A stretch of DNA of 64,000 bases from DAIRDK01 sp035403225 (lineage in GTDB: Bacteria > Bacteroidota > Bacteroidia > Bacteroidales > FEN-979): assembly GCA_035403225.1 (NCBI GenBank), contig DAONET010000010.1, forward strand, positions 1 to 64,000. The letters are read 5' to 3'. Every line of letters starts with the position of its first letter. Within the stretch, counting starts at the first letter, position 1. This document shows positions 43,646 through 52,465 of this stretch, in pieces. Below the pieces are notes generated by a model that saw only the letters and a program-made list of their open reading frames with translations, made no database searches and was not told the DNA's origin. Position numbers and translations under genes: made by a program.

Positions 43646-45727
43646 ATGGAAAACCAAGAAAACACTTATCAGAATCCTGATCCGGATCCTATTTCCGGGC
43701 AGGAGGAGAATTCTTCAACTGTTGAAACAACAGAAAGTACGCCTGAAAACACCCTTCCTACTGAGCCTGCTGAGGCTCTGACACCAAGTACTGAGGAATT
43801 CGAACCGGCTCATGACGAGCTGAAGGAAGATCATGACGAGCAGAAAGAAGATCATGAAGAGCTGAAGAAAGATCATGAAGAGCTGAAAGAAGATCATGAA
43901 GAGCTGAAAGAAGATCTTGAAGAGCTGAAAGAAGATCATGAAGGGCATGAGGATCATGAAGATGAGCTGACCGAAGAAATTGCCGGTCAGATTGTGCAGG
44001 AAGCCGGAGAAGATTACGACTCCAAAAGCCGGGCAGAGCTGATCGACATGCTGAAAACAGCTGTCGAAGATCCCGACATCAACTCCGTCAAGACCCGGAT
44101 CGCGCTGATCAAAGTCGCCTATCTGAAGAAGAAAAAAGAAGAGCACCTGCAGAAATACCAGCAAGCGCTCAGCGAAGGCGAAACAGCCGAAGAGCCGTCC
44201 AATGCAGAACAAGACGAGCTTGACAAGCAGTTTAATGAGTATTTCAGCATTTACAAAGCCAACAAAGCACGCTTCACCGAGGTTCTTGAAAAGCAGAAAA
44301 AGGAAAACCTCCGGAAAAAGTTAGAGATTCTCGAGAAGCTGAAGATATTATGTGATTCGGAAGAGACACTGAAAAAAACGTATGATGAGTTCCGTTCACT
44401 CCAGGATCAATGGAAACAAGCGGGCATCGTGCCGCGTACAGAAATCAACAACCTGTGGCAGAACTACCACTTCCAGGTAGAGCGTTTCTTCGAAAAAGTC
44501 AAACTCAACAAGGAACTGAAAGACCTTGATCTGAAGAAAAACCTGGAAGCCAAGATTTCCATTTGCGAGAAGACGGAAGAGCTTTTACTGGAGACCTCGG
44601 CCTTGCGGTCGTTCAAGAAGCTGCAGAAGTTTCATGAAGAATGGAAAGAGATCGGGCCTGTTCCTACGGATAAAAAAGACGAACTCTGGGAACGTTTCAA
44701 GAATGCGACGGATAAGATCAACGAGCGCCGTCGCGAACATTACGCCCGCATCGAAGACGAGCAGAAAGTCAACCTTGATACCAAGACCGCTTTGTGCGAT
44801 CAGGCAGAAGAGGTGCTTGCCCAGAATAATGAGACCATCCGCGACTGGCAAGAGCATACCAACAAGGTCAATGAGTTATTAAACATCTGGAAGAGTGTGG
44901 GTCCTGTTCCTCAAAAGGTCAATGCCACCATCTGGAACCGTTTCAAGACCTCGCTGGATACGTTCTTTGCCAACAAGAAAGAATTCTTTGATAAGCTGAA
45001 AGACCAGCAGGTTCAGAACTATAACCTGAAAGTCGAACTCTGTGTCCAGGCTGAAGGGCTGAAGACCAGCACTGACTGGAAGCGGACCACGAATGAGTTG
45101 ATCCGGTTGCAGAATGAATGGAAGAAAATCGGCCCCGTGCCGAAGAAGCATTCCGACAAGGTATGGAAACGTTTCCGTGCCGCCTGTGATGAGTTCTTCA
45201 GCGCGAAAGCCGCTTACTTCTCCAATATCCATACGCACGAAGAAGAAAACCTCGCGAAGAAGATCGAACTGATGAACAAGCTGAAGGCCTTCCAGTTCAC
45301 TGAAAACAAATCGGAGAATCTGGATACCCTGAAAAACTTCCAGCGCGAGTGGACCGATATCGGTCATATTCCTATTAAGGACAAAGACCGTCTGCAGAAC
45401 GAATTCCGCACCCTGATCAACGAACAGCTTGATAAATTGCGGATCAGCGAAGCGGAAATGTCGGCCGCCACCTTCCAGAACCGTCTCGACTCCATCAAAG
45501 GTGATCCTCAGTCGAAGAAGATCATCTTCCGCGAACGGGAACTGCTGGCTTCGAAGATCACCAAACTCCGTGACGACATCAACCTGTGGGAAAACAATAT
45601 CGGTTTTCTGGCTAACTCAAAGAATGCCGATATCCTGAAGGCCGAGTTCGAGCAGAAGATCAACAAAGCCAAGTCGGATCTGAAGGTGATGGAAGCAAAG
45701 TTAAAGATCCTGAGGACGCAGGGATAA
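43646..45727 (+). CDS. DUF349 protein with acidic heptad-repeat N-terminus
   Basis: 693 aa, cytosolic. Residues 1-110 are disordered and acidic, including six perfect 7-residue units (HEELKED type, 56-97). After ~200 come five DUF349 helical repeats, each marked by a W..(I/V/A)G(P/H/I)(V/I)P core (WKQAGIVP, WKEIGPVP, WKSVGPVP, WKKIGPVP, WTDIGHIP), then a C-terminal coiled coil. DUF349 proteins are conserved in Bacteroidota with no firm function; helical scaffolding is an inference. aroC follows after 20 nt. Confidence 0.87.
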   Translation: MENQENTYQNPDPDPISGQEENSSTVETTESTPENTLPTEPAEALTPSTEEFEPAHDELKEDHDEQKEDHEELKKDHEELKEDHEELKEDLEELKEDHEGHEDHEDELTEEIAGQIVQEAGEDYDSKSRAELIDMLKTAVEDPDINSVKTRIALIKVAYLKKKKEEHLQKYQQALSEGETAEEPSNAEQDELDKQFNEYFSIYKANKARFTEVLEKQKKENLRKKLEILEKLKILCDSEETLKKTYDEFRSLQDQWKQAGIVPRTEINNLWQNYHFQVERFFEKVKLNKELKDLDLKKNLEAKISICEKTEELLLETSALRSFKKLQKFHEEWKEIGPVPTDKKDELWERFKNATDKINERRREHYARIEDEQKVNLDTKTALCDQAEEVLAQNNETIRDWQEHTNKVNELLNIWKSVGPVPQKVNATIWNRFKTSLDTFFANKKEFFDKLKDQQVQNYNLKVELCVQAEGLKTSTDWKRTTNELIRLQNEWKKIGPVPKKHSDKVWKRFRAACDEFFSAKAAYFSNIHTHEEENLAKKIELMNKLKAFQFTENKSENLDTLKNFQREWTDIGHIPIKDKDRLQNEFRTLINEQLDKLRISEAEMSAATFQNRLDSIKGDPQSKKIIFRERELLASKITKLRDDINLWENNIGFLANSKNADILKAEFEQKINKAKSDLKVMEAKLKILRTQG
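43811..43936 (+). repeat. 21-bp tandem repeat inside the DUF349 gene
   Basis: Six in-frame units (GATCATGAAGAGCTGAAAGA core) encode the heptads HDELKED, HDEQKED, HEELKKD, HEELKED, HEELKED, LEELKED. The near identity at the DNA level means copy number can change by slippage. Confidence 0.85.
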
Positions 45728-45747
45728 AGCTCTGTGGCCTGTATCAT

Positions 45748-46827
45748 ATGGCCGGAAATTCGATCGGAAAAGCACTGGTGTTCACCTCCTTTGGTGAGTC
45801 GCATGGTCCTGCCACCGGGGGCATCATCGATGGATTTCCCTCCCTGATCACCATTGATAAAAATTTCATTCTTGCTGAGATGACCCGCAGAAATCCTGCG
45901 GGTTATCCTTTTTCTACCGGCCGTACCGAGGCCGATGACATCGAGTTTCTCTCGGGATTGTCCGGCGACATCACCACGGGAACTCCCATTGCCTTTCTCA
46001 TCCGCAACCATGCTCAGCAGCCCGGTGATTACGATCACCTGAAAGATCTGTATCGCCCGTCGCATGCCGATTTCACCTATGAGCAGAAATACGGGATCCG
46101 CGATTACCGTGGCGGTGGCCGTTCCTCTGCCCGGGCCACAGCAGCCTGGGTTGCTGCCGGCGCCATGGCCAAGATCCTCCTGGCGCGTCATGATATCCGG
46201 GTGTGGGGTTTCGTCTCTCAGATCGGGCCATTTCGCTTGAACGACGACACTACCGTCACCATGGAGGAGGCCACGACCACGTCTCCCCTGTCGTGTCCTG
46301 ATCAATCTGTAACGAAGGAAATGCTGAAATTTCTCGAGCAGACCCGGGCTGCCGGCGACACGGCTGGCGGAGTGATCACCTGCATCATCAGCGGAGCGCC
46401 GGCCGGACTGGGAGAGCCGGTGTTCGACAAGCTGCATGCCGATCTTGCCAAAGCCGTACTGAGCATCCCTTCGGTGAAAGGGTTTGAGGTGGGATCGGGA
46501 TTTGCGGCCGCCTCGATGACCGGCTCCCGGCATAACGACCCCTTCATCGCTACTGATGGCCTCATCAGCACTGCCACTAACCATTCGGGCGGCATCCAGG
46601 GTGGCATCTCCAACGGCATGGATATTCTCTTCAGAGCTGCTTTCAAGCCCGTCTCCACCCTGGCTATGAGCCAACACACGGTAGATCGGAATGGACGGCC
46701 TGTCACCTTCGAAGGAAAAGGACGTCACGATATATGCGTGGTTCCCCGCGCCGTCCCCATCGTGGAAGCCATGGCTGCCCTGATCGTCGCCGATCATCTG
46801 CTCCGCTCACGGTGTGGCAAAGAGTGA
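45748..46827 (+). CDS. aroC: Chorismate synthase
   Basis: Last shikimate-pathway step, EPSP to chorismate, needing reduced FMN. 359 aa. Signatures: GESHGPATGGIIDGFP near the N-terminus, YGIRDYRGGGRSSARATAA in the middle, and SNGMDILFRAAFKP/GRHDICVVPRAVPI late. It directly follows the DUF349 gene and precedes the GH2 gene by 51 nt. Confidence 0.97.
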   Translation: MAGNSIGKALVFTSFGESHGPATGGIIDGFPSLITIDKNFILAEMTRRNPAGYPFSTGRTEADDIEFLSGLSGDITTGTPIAFLIRNHAQQPGDYDHLKDLYRPSHADFTYEQKYGIRDYRGGGRSSARATAAWVAAGAMAKILLARHDIRVWGFVSQIGPFRLNDDTTVTMEEATTTSPLSCPDQSVTKEMLKFLEQTRAAGDTAGGVITCIISGAPAGLGEPVFDKLHADLAKAVLSIPSVKGFEVGSGFAAASMTGSRHNDPFIATDGLISTATNHSGGIQGGISNGMDILFRAAFKPVSTLAMSQHTVDRNGRPVTFEGKGRHDICVVPRAVPIVEAMAALIVADHLLRSRCGKE

Positions 46828-46878
46828 AAGAAGCGGTACTCCCGGATTTCAACTCCCTGTTCAAAAATCACCTGACTC

Positions 46879-48687
46879 ATGAAAAAGTTCGCCCTGTTTT
46901 TTCTCACCTTTCTAGCCGTCTCCCTGACGGGGAAATCGCAGAACCTTCCACGTCCCGAATACCCGCGTCCCCAGCTGGAACGCGCTGAATGGATGAACCT
47001 GAACGGGTCCTGGACCTGCCAATTTGATAACGAGAAATCGGGACAGGAAAAAGATTTCCGGAACAGCAAAGGCTTCGAAACCACCATCACCGTGCCGTTT
47101 TGCCCGGAGAGCAAACTGTCGGGACTGGCGCATACCGACTTCATCGAACAGATGTGGTACCATCGAACCATCGCCATTCCCGGCAACTGGAGCGGACGTT
47201 CCATCCTGCTTCATTTCGGCGCTGTGGATTATGAATGTGAGGCGTTCATCAACGGGGTCTCCGCCGGACGTCACTGGGGCGGAACTTCTTCCTTTGCTTT
47301 TGATATCACCAAACTCGTCACCCCCGGAAAGACACATGATCTGGTACTGATGGTGCGTGACGACACCCGCTCCGGTCTGCAACCCGGTGGAAAGCAAAGC
47401 GGCGACTATGCTTCTTCGGGCTGCATGTATACCCGCACAACCGGCATCTGGCAGACAGTTTGGATGGAACCGGTATCTTTTTACGGCATCGAACAAATCC
47501 ATATTGTTCCCGATGTTGATGACAGCCTCTTCTTCGTCACAGGAACCTTCTTTCGTTCAGCGCCAGGGATGAAGGTCAGCGTCTCGCTCCTGGACAAGGG
47601 TAAGATCATCCGTACGGTACAATCCGACGTCATGCAGGATGTGACGCTCACCCTGAACATACCTGAGCCCCATCTCTGGTCGCCCGATGATCCGTTCCTT
47701 TACGACCTCCTGCTGCAAGTCACCGACCCACACGGCCAGGTAATCGATGAGGTGAAAAGTTATGCGGGACTTCGAAAAATCAGCTGGGAAGACAATCGCA
47801 TTTATCTGAATAACAAACCATTATATTTGAGATTCGTTTTGGATCAAGGATTTTATCCCGAAGGGATCTGGACAGCTCCTTCGGATGAGGCCCTGAAAAA
47901 AGATATTTTGCTATCGATGCAGGCCGGTTTCAACGGTGCGCGGCTACATCAGAAGGTATTCGAAGAACGTTTTCATTATTGGGCCGATAAACTGGGATAT
48001 CTCACCAGCGCCGAGTCATCGAGTTGGGGCATGGAAACGAACAACCCGGAGAGTGCGCGCAACTACCTGCCCGAATGGGAAGAGATTGTGGTGCGCGACC
48101 GCAATCATCCATCCATTATCCTGTGGACACCGTTCAACGAGACCTGGGACCGGGGCGATGACGGCCGTCAGCATGACCGCTTTGTCAGCGATGTTTATTA
48201 CACCACCAAACGTCTCGATCCTACGCGTCCATGCCATGATGTAAGCGGCGGATATCATGTAAAGACAGATATCTGGTCGTATCATAATTACCAGCAGGAC
48301 CCGGAGAAGTTCCGGGCGCGCCTGAAACCGGATACCGTCAGCGGAGCCTTCCTCCCGCCCACGCTCAATCCTAAACGGGAAACCATATACGGAGGACAGC
48401 CCTATTTTCTGGACGAATACGGTGGGATCAAGTGGATCCCCGGAGCCGCTTACTCCGAAAAATCATGGGGTTATGGTGATGCTCCCAAAACGTTGGATGA
48501 ATTCTACACCCGTCTGGAAGCCCTTACCGACGTCATCTTATCTTACGATTATATAATCGGATACTGCTATACTCAACTGACCGACATCGAGCAGGAACAG
48601 AACGGAATTTACAATTATGACCGCACACCTAAGTTCGATATGGAAAGAATCCGAAAGATATTTTCCAGGATTCCGGAAAAGAAATGA
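46879..48687 (+). CDS. Glycoside hydrolase family 2 protein
   Basis: 602 aa with signal peptide (MKKFALFFLTFLAVSLTGKSQ). Domain order: sugar-binding jelly roll (~20-190), immunoglobulin-like domain, (beta/alpha)8 barrel. The acid/base Glu is in WTPFNETWD and the nucleophile Glu in FLDEYGGIKW, so the enzyme looks active. GH2 covers beta-galactosidase, beta-glucuronidase and beta-mannosidase; I cannot choose. No SusC/D pair or other glycan genes nearby. Confidence 0.9.
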   Translation: MKKFALFFLTFLAVSLTGKSQNLPRPEYPRPQLERAEWMNLNGSWTCQFDNEKSGQEKDFRNSKGFETTITVPFCPESKLSGLAHTDFIEQMWYHRTIAIPGNWSGRSILLHFGAVDYECEAFINGVSAGRHWGGTSSFAFDITKLVTPGKTHDLVLMVRDDTRSGLQPGGKQSGDYASSGCMYTRTTGIWQTVWMEPVSFYGIEQIHIVPDVDDSLFFVTGTFFRSAPGMKVSVSLLDKGKIIRTVQSDVMQDVTLTLNIPEPHLWSPDDPFLYDLLLQVTDPHGQVIDEVKSYAGLRKISWEDNRIYLNNKPLYLRFVLDQGFYPEGIWTAPSDEALKKDILLSMQAGFNGARLHQKVFEERFHYWADKLGYLTSAESSSWGMETNNPESARNYLPEWEEIVVRDRNHPSIILWTPFNETWDRGDDGRQHDRFVSDVYYTTKRLDPTRPCHDVSGGYHVKTDIWSYHNYQQDPEKFRARLKPDTVSGAFLPPTLNPKRETIYGGQPYFLDEYGGIKWIPGAAYSEKSWGYGDAPKTLDEFYTRLEALTDVILSYDYIIGYCYTQLTDIEQEQNGIYNYDRTPKFDMERIRKIFSRIPEKK

Positions 48688-48770
48688 CCCATCATCACTG
48701 ATCAGGCAAAGATGATTGCCGGAAATTCTCATTACTTTTACCTGTCCATGACCATTTAAAAATATTCTTC

Positions 48771-49424
48771 ATGAAAACCGCCATCATCATCGGGGCGACA
48801 GGACTGGTCGGTTCTGATCTGACCCGTCAGCTTCTGGTCCATCCGGATTATTCAAAAGTCATCGTCTTTGTACGTCACGCCACCGGGTTGACAGATGCAA
48901 AGCTGACAGAACGGATCGTCGATTTTGAACAGATCGAAATATGGAAGGAAGAAATCCGCGGGGATGTGTTGTTCTCGGCGTTGGGCACCACGCTTGACAA
49001 GGCCGGAAGCAAAAAGGCGCAATATCGGGTCGATTACACCTTCCAGTACCAGGTTGCTGCCGCTGCCGCCACCAACGGAGTGCCGTGTCTGGTACTGATC
49101 TCTGCAGCGGGAGCTTCAGAACGTTCGATGATATTTTATTCCCGCATGAAAGGAGAACTTGATCGCGATGTAAAGAGACTCCCCTTTCAGCGTCTCCGCA
49201 TCATCAAACCCGGCATCCTGAAAGGGGCACGCGTAGAATCGCGACCGACGGAAGAGATCTCCATACGTGCCATGCAGGTACTGGGCAAACTCCCGTTTAT
49301 CCGCAAGTACCGGCCTGTTCCAGCCACGACCGTAGCCACAGCCATGATCAAAGCTGCCGGTATGGAAGAACCGGGGTTCAGGGAATTCGAGTTGGAAGAG
49401 GTGTTTACGTTAGCAAAACAATAA
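48771..49424 (+). CDS. NAD(P)-binding atypical short-chain dehydrogenase-like protein
   Basis: 217 aa. N-terminal Rossmann motif IIGATGLVGSDLTRQLL, VLFSALGTT and a RIIKPGIL strand typical of the NmrA/HTATIP2-like atypical SDRs. The classical YxxxK pair is YSRMK (in FYSRMKGELD). A substrate is not predictable. Stands alone between GH2 and aguA. Confidence 0.85.
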   Translation: MKTAIIIGATGLVGSDLTRQLLVHPDYSKVIVFVRHATGLTDAKLTERIVDFEQIEIWKEEIRGDVLFSALGTTLDKAGSKKAQYRVDYTFQYQVAAAAATNGVPCLVLISAAGASERSMIFYSRMKGELDRDVKRLPFQRLRIIKPGILKGARVESRPTEEISIRAMQVLGKLPFIRKYRPVPATTVATAMIKAAGMEEPGFREFELEEVFTLAKQ

Positions 49425-49496
49425 CTAACTGATTTTGTGATATTTAAGTCTTTCAATACAGAAAGCAAGCCTTATCCGTCTATTGCCGGGAAATTA

Positions 49497-50549
49497 TCAT
49501 TCACCGATCGCCGGTTCCTGTTGTGAAAGACAATGCCAGCTTCCGAGCCCCCAGATGATCTCCGTGGAATCGATGCCGACGATTTCCCGGTCGGGGAAGC
49601 ATTGCTGTATGAGAGACAGGGCAATGTCGTCCTCCCGGCAGCGGTAGGTAGGCACGATGACGGAGCGGTTGGAGATATAGAAGTTGGCATAAGAGGCCGG
49701 CAGCCGTTGGTCTTCATAGATGACAGGCTTCGGCATGGGTATCTCTACCACATCCATTTGTTTACCGTTCAGTAGCCGGAAATGTTTCAGCCGATCCAGG
49801 TTCTCGTGCAAGGGTGCGTGATTCTGGTCGAAATGGTCGGGTTCAACCATGGTGATCACACCATCGGATTTAAAAAACCGGGTGATATCGTCCACGTGGC
49901 CGTTGGTGTCGTCGCCTTGTATTCCTTCGTCGAGCCAGAGCACCTGTTCTACACCATAGTAATGCATGAGGTATTCTTCGATTTCATGCTGAAAAAGGCC
50001 CGGGTTGCGGTTTTCGTTCAGCAGGCAGGCCGTCGTGGTCAGGAGTGTCCCTTTGCCGTTGAAGTCTACGGCGCCGCCTTCCATCACGATACCCGGAGAG
50101 AAGAGTGGCAGATGGAGATAATCCGCAATAAGCCGGGGCATCCGGTCATCGAGGTCAGCCGGGTATTTGTTCCCCCAGGCGTTGTAGATCCAATTCACGA
50201 CTGCCTTAGGTTCGGGTGAATCCGGATTCACGATGAAGGCCGGTCCATGGTCGCGGCACCAGGCGTCGTTGGTCGGGTGGATGAGCAGCGTGATCTTCGA
50301 CATATCGACCCCCGCAGCGTTGAGGTCATCGGTGACTTTCCGCCGAAGTTCTTCGTCGCGCACGTTGATGCACACCTGTTCGCTTTTGGAAAGTTCCAGG
50401 ATAAACCGGTTGTAATAGGGGAATATCTTCGACAAGGTGCCCGGCCACGAGTATGAATCGCTGTGCGGATAACTCAGCCATGTGGCCCGGTGGCGTTCAA
50501 ATTCAGCCGGGAAATGGTATCCAAGCTCTTTCGGGGTAGGGTGTTCCAT
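49497..50549 (-). CDS. aguA: Agmatine deiminase
   Basis: Hydrolyses agmatine to N-carbamoylputrescine and ammonia. 350 aa of the peptidylarginine-deiminase fold. The nucleophile Cys is in GLGSWHCLSQQEP near the C-terminus; the His/Asp region reads GDDTNGHVDDITRFF and the arginine-type pocket WCRDHGPAF. Stop-to-start gap to aguB is 1 nt, so both are made from one message, with aguB first. Confidence 0.95.
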   Translation of the reverse strand: MEHPTPKELGYHFPAEFERHRATWLSYPHSDSYSWPGTLSKIFPYYNRFILELSKSEQVCINVRDEELRRKVTDDLNAAGVDMSKITLLIHPTNDAWCRDHGPAFIVNPDSPEPKAVVNWIYNAWGNKYPADLDDRMPRLIADYLHLPLFSPGIVMEGGAVDFNGKGTLLTTTACLLNENRNPGLFQHEIEEYLMHYYGVEQVLWLDEGIQGDDTNGHVDDITRFFKSDGVITMVEPDHFDQNHAPLHENLDRLKHFRLLNGKQMDVVEIPMPKPVIYEDQRLPASYANFYISNRSVIVPTYRCREDDIALSLIQQCFPDREIVGIDSTEIIWGLGSWHCLSQQEPAIGE

Positions 50550-50550
50550 A

Positions 50551-51429
50551 TTATTTTTCGTCGATAAAACGGTTCAGAAGAGGTTTATAGGTATCGATGC
50601 GGCGGTCACGCAAGAAAGGCCAGTGCACCCTCATCTCATCAATGCGGCGAAGGTCGAGGGAAACCACCTTCACCTCTTCCCGGTCGTGCGAAGCTTCAAA
50701 GAGCAATTCTCCGGCCGGATCCGAGACAAACGATCCTCCCCAGAAATTCATGTCTCCCTCTTTTCCGGTACGGTTCACTGAAACGACAAACACTCCGTTG
50801 GCGACGCTGTGTGAACGTTGGATGATCTGCCATGACTGGTATTGCTGTTGGTTGAGGGCATCATCCTGGGAGACAGCCCATCCGATAGCAGTAGGATAAA
50901 ACAGGATATCAGCTCCCATCAGGCTGGTGATGCGGGCAGCTTCGGGATACCACTGATCCCAGCAAATCAATGTCCCGATGCGGGCATATTTGGTATCAAA
51001 GACCTTATAGCCCTGGTCGCCCGGGGTGAAATAGAACTTCTCATAATATCCGGGGTCATCCGGGATGTGGTGTTTCCGGTACCGGCCCAGGTACTTACCG
51101 TCTGCATCGATGACGGCCACGGTATTGTGGTATACTCCCCGGGCTCTTTTTTCAAACAGAGAAGCGACGATCACGACATCAAGCTCCGAGGCCAGTTCCT
51201 GCATGAGAAGAGTCGTCGGGCCAGGAACAGGTTCTGCCAGGGAGAAATAATCATAATTCTCTTCGAGACAGAAATAAGGTGATGCAAACAATTCCTGCAG
51301 GCAGACGATCTGTGCTCCTTTTGCTGCAGCCTCCCGGATACCGGCGACTGCTTTATTGATGTTCTCCTGTTTACCGGATGCGCTTTGCATTTGTACCAGG
51401 CCGACAAAAACGTGTTTGGTGTGGATCAT
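50551..51429 (-). CDS. aguB: N-carbamoylputrescine amidase
   Basis: Nitrilase-superfamily enzyme releasing putrescine from N-carbamoylputrescine. 292 aa. Catalytic triad visible: Glu in LQELFASPYFC, Lys in GRYRKHHIPDD, Cys in GTLICWDQWYPEAARI. Pairing with aguA gives the agmatine-to-putrescine route; the arginine decarboxylase that would make agmatine is not in the window. Confidence 0.95.
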   Translation of the reverse strand: MIHTKHVFVGLVQMQSASGKQENINKAVAGIREAAAKGAQIVCLQELFASPYFCLEENYDYFSLAEPVPGPTTLLMQELASELDVVIVASLFEKRARGVYHNTVAVIDADGKYLGRYRKHHIPDDPGYYEKFYFTPGDQGYKVFDTKYARIGTLICWDQWYPEAARITSLMGADILFYPTAIGWAVSQDDALNQQQYQSWQIIQRSHSVANGVFVVSVNRTGKEGDMNFWGGSFVSDPAGELLFEASHDREEVKVVSLDLRRIDEMRVHWPFLRDRRIDTYKPLLNRFIDEK

Positions 51430-51470
51430 AACCTGTAGATTATGTATTCAACAATCAAAAAACAGTACCA

Positions 51471-52385
51471 TCAATTCGACAAGAAATACTTGCGGGTGTA
51501 TTTCTGTTTGCCATGGATCACTTCCAGAATGTAAATGCCTTCCGGAGCTCCGGAGTAAGGTACCACAACCCGTGTTTTATTTACGGTCCCGGCATCTTTG
51601 GAGACCAGCAGCTGTCCTCGCATGTTATACAGGTTCACTACCACCGACTGCGGGGTGGTGAAGTCCGTAAACAGCAATAGCCGGCCGGTTTCGCGATCCT
51701 GGTAGATGCGGATCCCGGTGGCGGGGTCGTTTTCATCGACTGAGACCGTATAATCCAGGTATAAATTATCGACATAAAGCACCGTCCCGGCCGTAGGGAC
51801 TTCCTGAGCTGATGAGATAGCCAGGACGATCATGCTGTCGGGCTGTATCACCGTGTCGTATTCGATCCAGGTAGAGAAAGGAGTCCAGTCGGGGACTGTT
51901 TCTTTGGTCGAGAAAACGCCATAAGCCACGCTGTCGCGCTGTGTCCCCGACCATTTCAGTAATCCGATACCGATCGCGCAGCTATCGCCTCCAACCGGAA
52001 AATACTTATAATATCCCATCAGGTGAGTAGGCATGTCGTTGATGGGAACACCGCCATTAATGGAATAGGAGAAGGTTGATACATCCAGGGTTATGTTTCC
52101 CAGGGTAATCACACCGGGGACATCGCCGATCAGGGTGATGGATTTTGTCTCCAGTCTGGCGGAATAGCTTCCCTCCTGGGAATCAGTGCTTCTTTCCACC
52201 ACTGCTTTCCCAAAGATCGGGATGGCGCAAAGTTCTTCGTTGGGAGTATCCCAGAATTCCGGGTCAGAATATTTGCTGTGAGTGATCCATGATTCAAAAT
52301 CGTTGTTCGGGATCGGCGTGATATCCTGAGAGATCACCACATTTACCAATCCGGCAAACAATAAAAACAGAAAAAATTTTTTCAT
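51471..52385 (-). CDS. T9SS cargo protein with C-terminal sorting domain
   Basis: 304 aa from ATG 52385, preceded by an AAAGGAGAT ribosome-binding site. Signal peptide MKKFFLFLLFAGLVNVVISQ. Residues ~25-215 form a carbohydrate-binding-like beta domain (NNDFESWITHSKYSDPEFWDT split over the start). The last ~85 residues (VVVNLYNMRGQLLVS ... GIYILEVIHGKQKYTRK) are a type A T9SS sorting domain, so the protein is exported by T9SS. Shares its upstream region with the divergent PorE-like gene. Confidence 0.87.
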   Translation of the reverse strand: MKKFFLFLLFAGLVNVVISQDITPIPNNDFESWITHSKYSDPEFWDTPNEELCAIPIFGKAVVERSTDSQEGSYSARLETKSITLIGDVPGVITLGNITLDVSTFSYSINGGVPINDMPTHLMGYYKYFPVGGDSCAIGIGLLKWSGTQRDSVAYGVFSTKETVPDWTPFSTWIEYDTVIQPDSMIVLAISSAQEVPTAGTVLYVDNLYLDYTVSVDENDPATGIRIYQDRETGRLLLFTDFTTPQSVVVNLYNMRGQLLVSKDAGTVNKTRVVVPYSGAPEGIYILEVIHGKQKYTRKYFLSN

Positions 52386-52421
52386 ATCTCCTTTTAATTG
52401 AATTGATGAGGGTTTCATTTG

Positions 52422-52429
52422 CAAAAATA
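52422..52429 (-). promoter_or_regulatory. -7 box of the T9SS cargo promoter (TATTTTTG)
   Basis: Minus-strand TAnnTTTG match 36 nt before the ATG at 52385. It lies 13 nt from the opposing box of the PorE-like gene. Confidence 0.5.
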
Positions 52430-52442
52430 AACCAAAATCCTC

Positions 52443-52450
52443 TATCTTTG
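52443..52450 (+). promoter_or_regulatory. -7 box of the PorE-like gene promoter (TATCTTTG)
   Basis: Perfect match. The in-frame start at 52403 is upstream of it, which makes the ATG at 52466, after an AGAGAGG ribosome-binding site, the start. Confidence 0.6.
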
Positions 52451-52465
52451 AGCAAAAAAGAGAGG

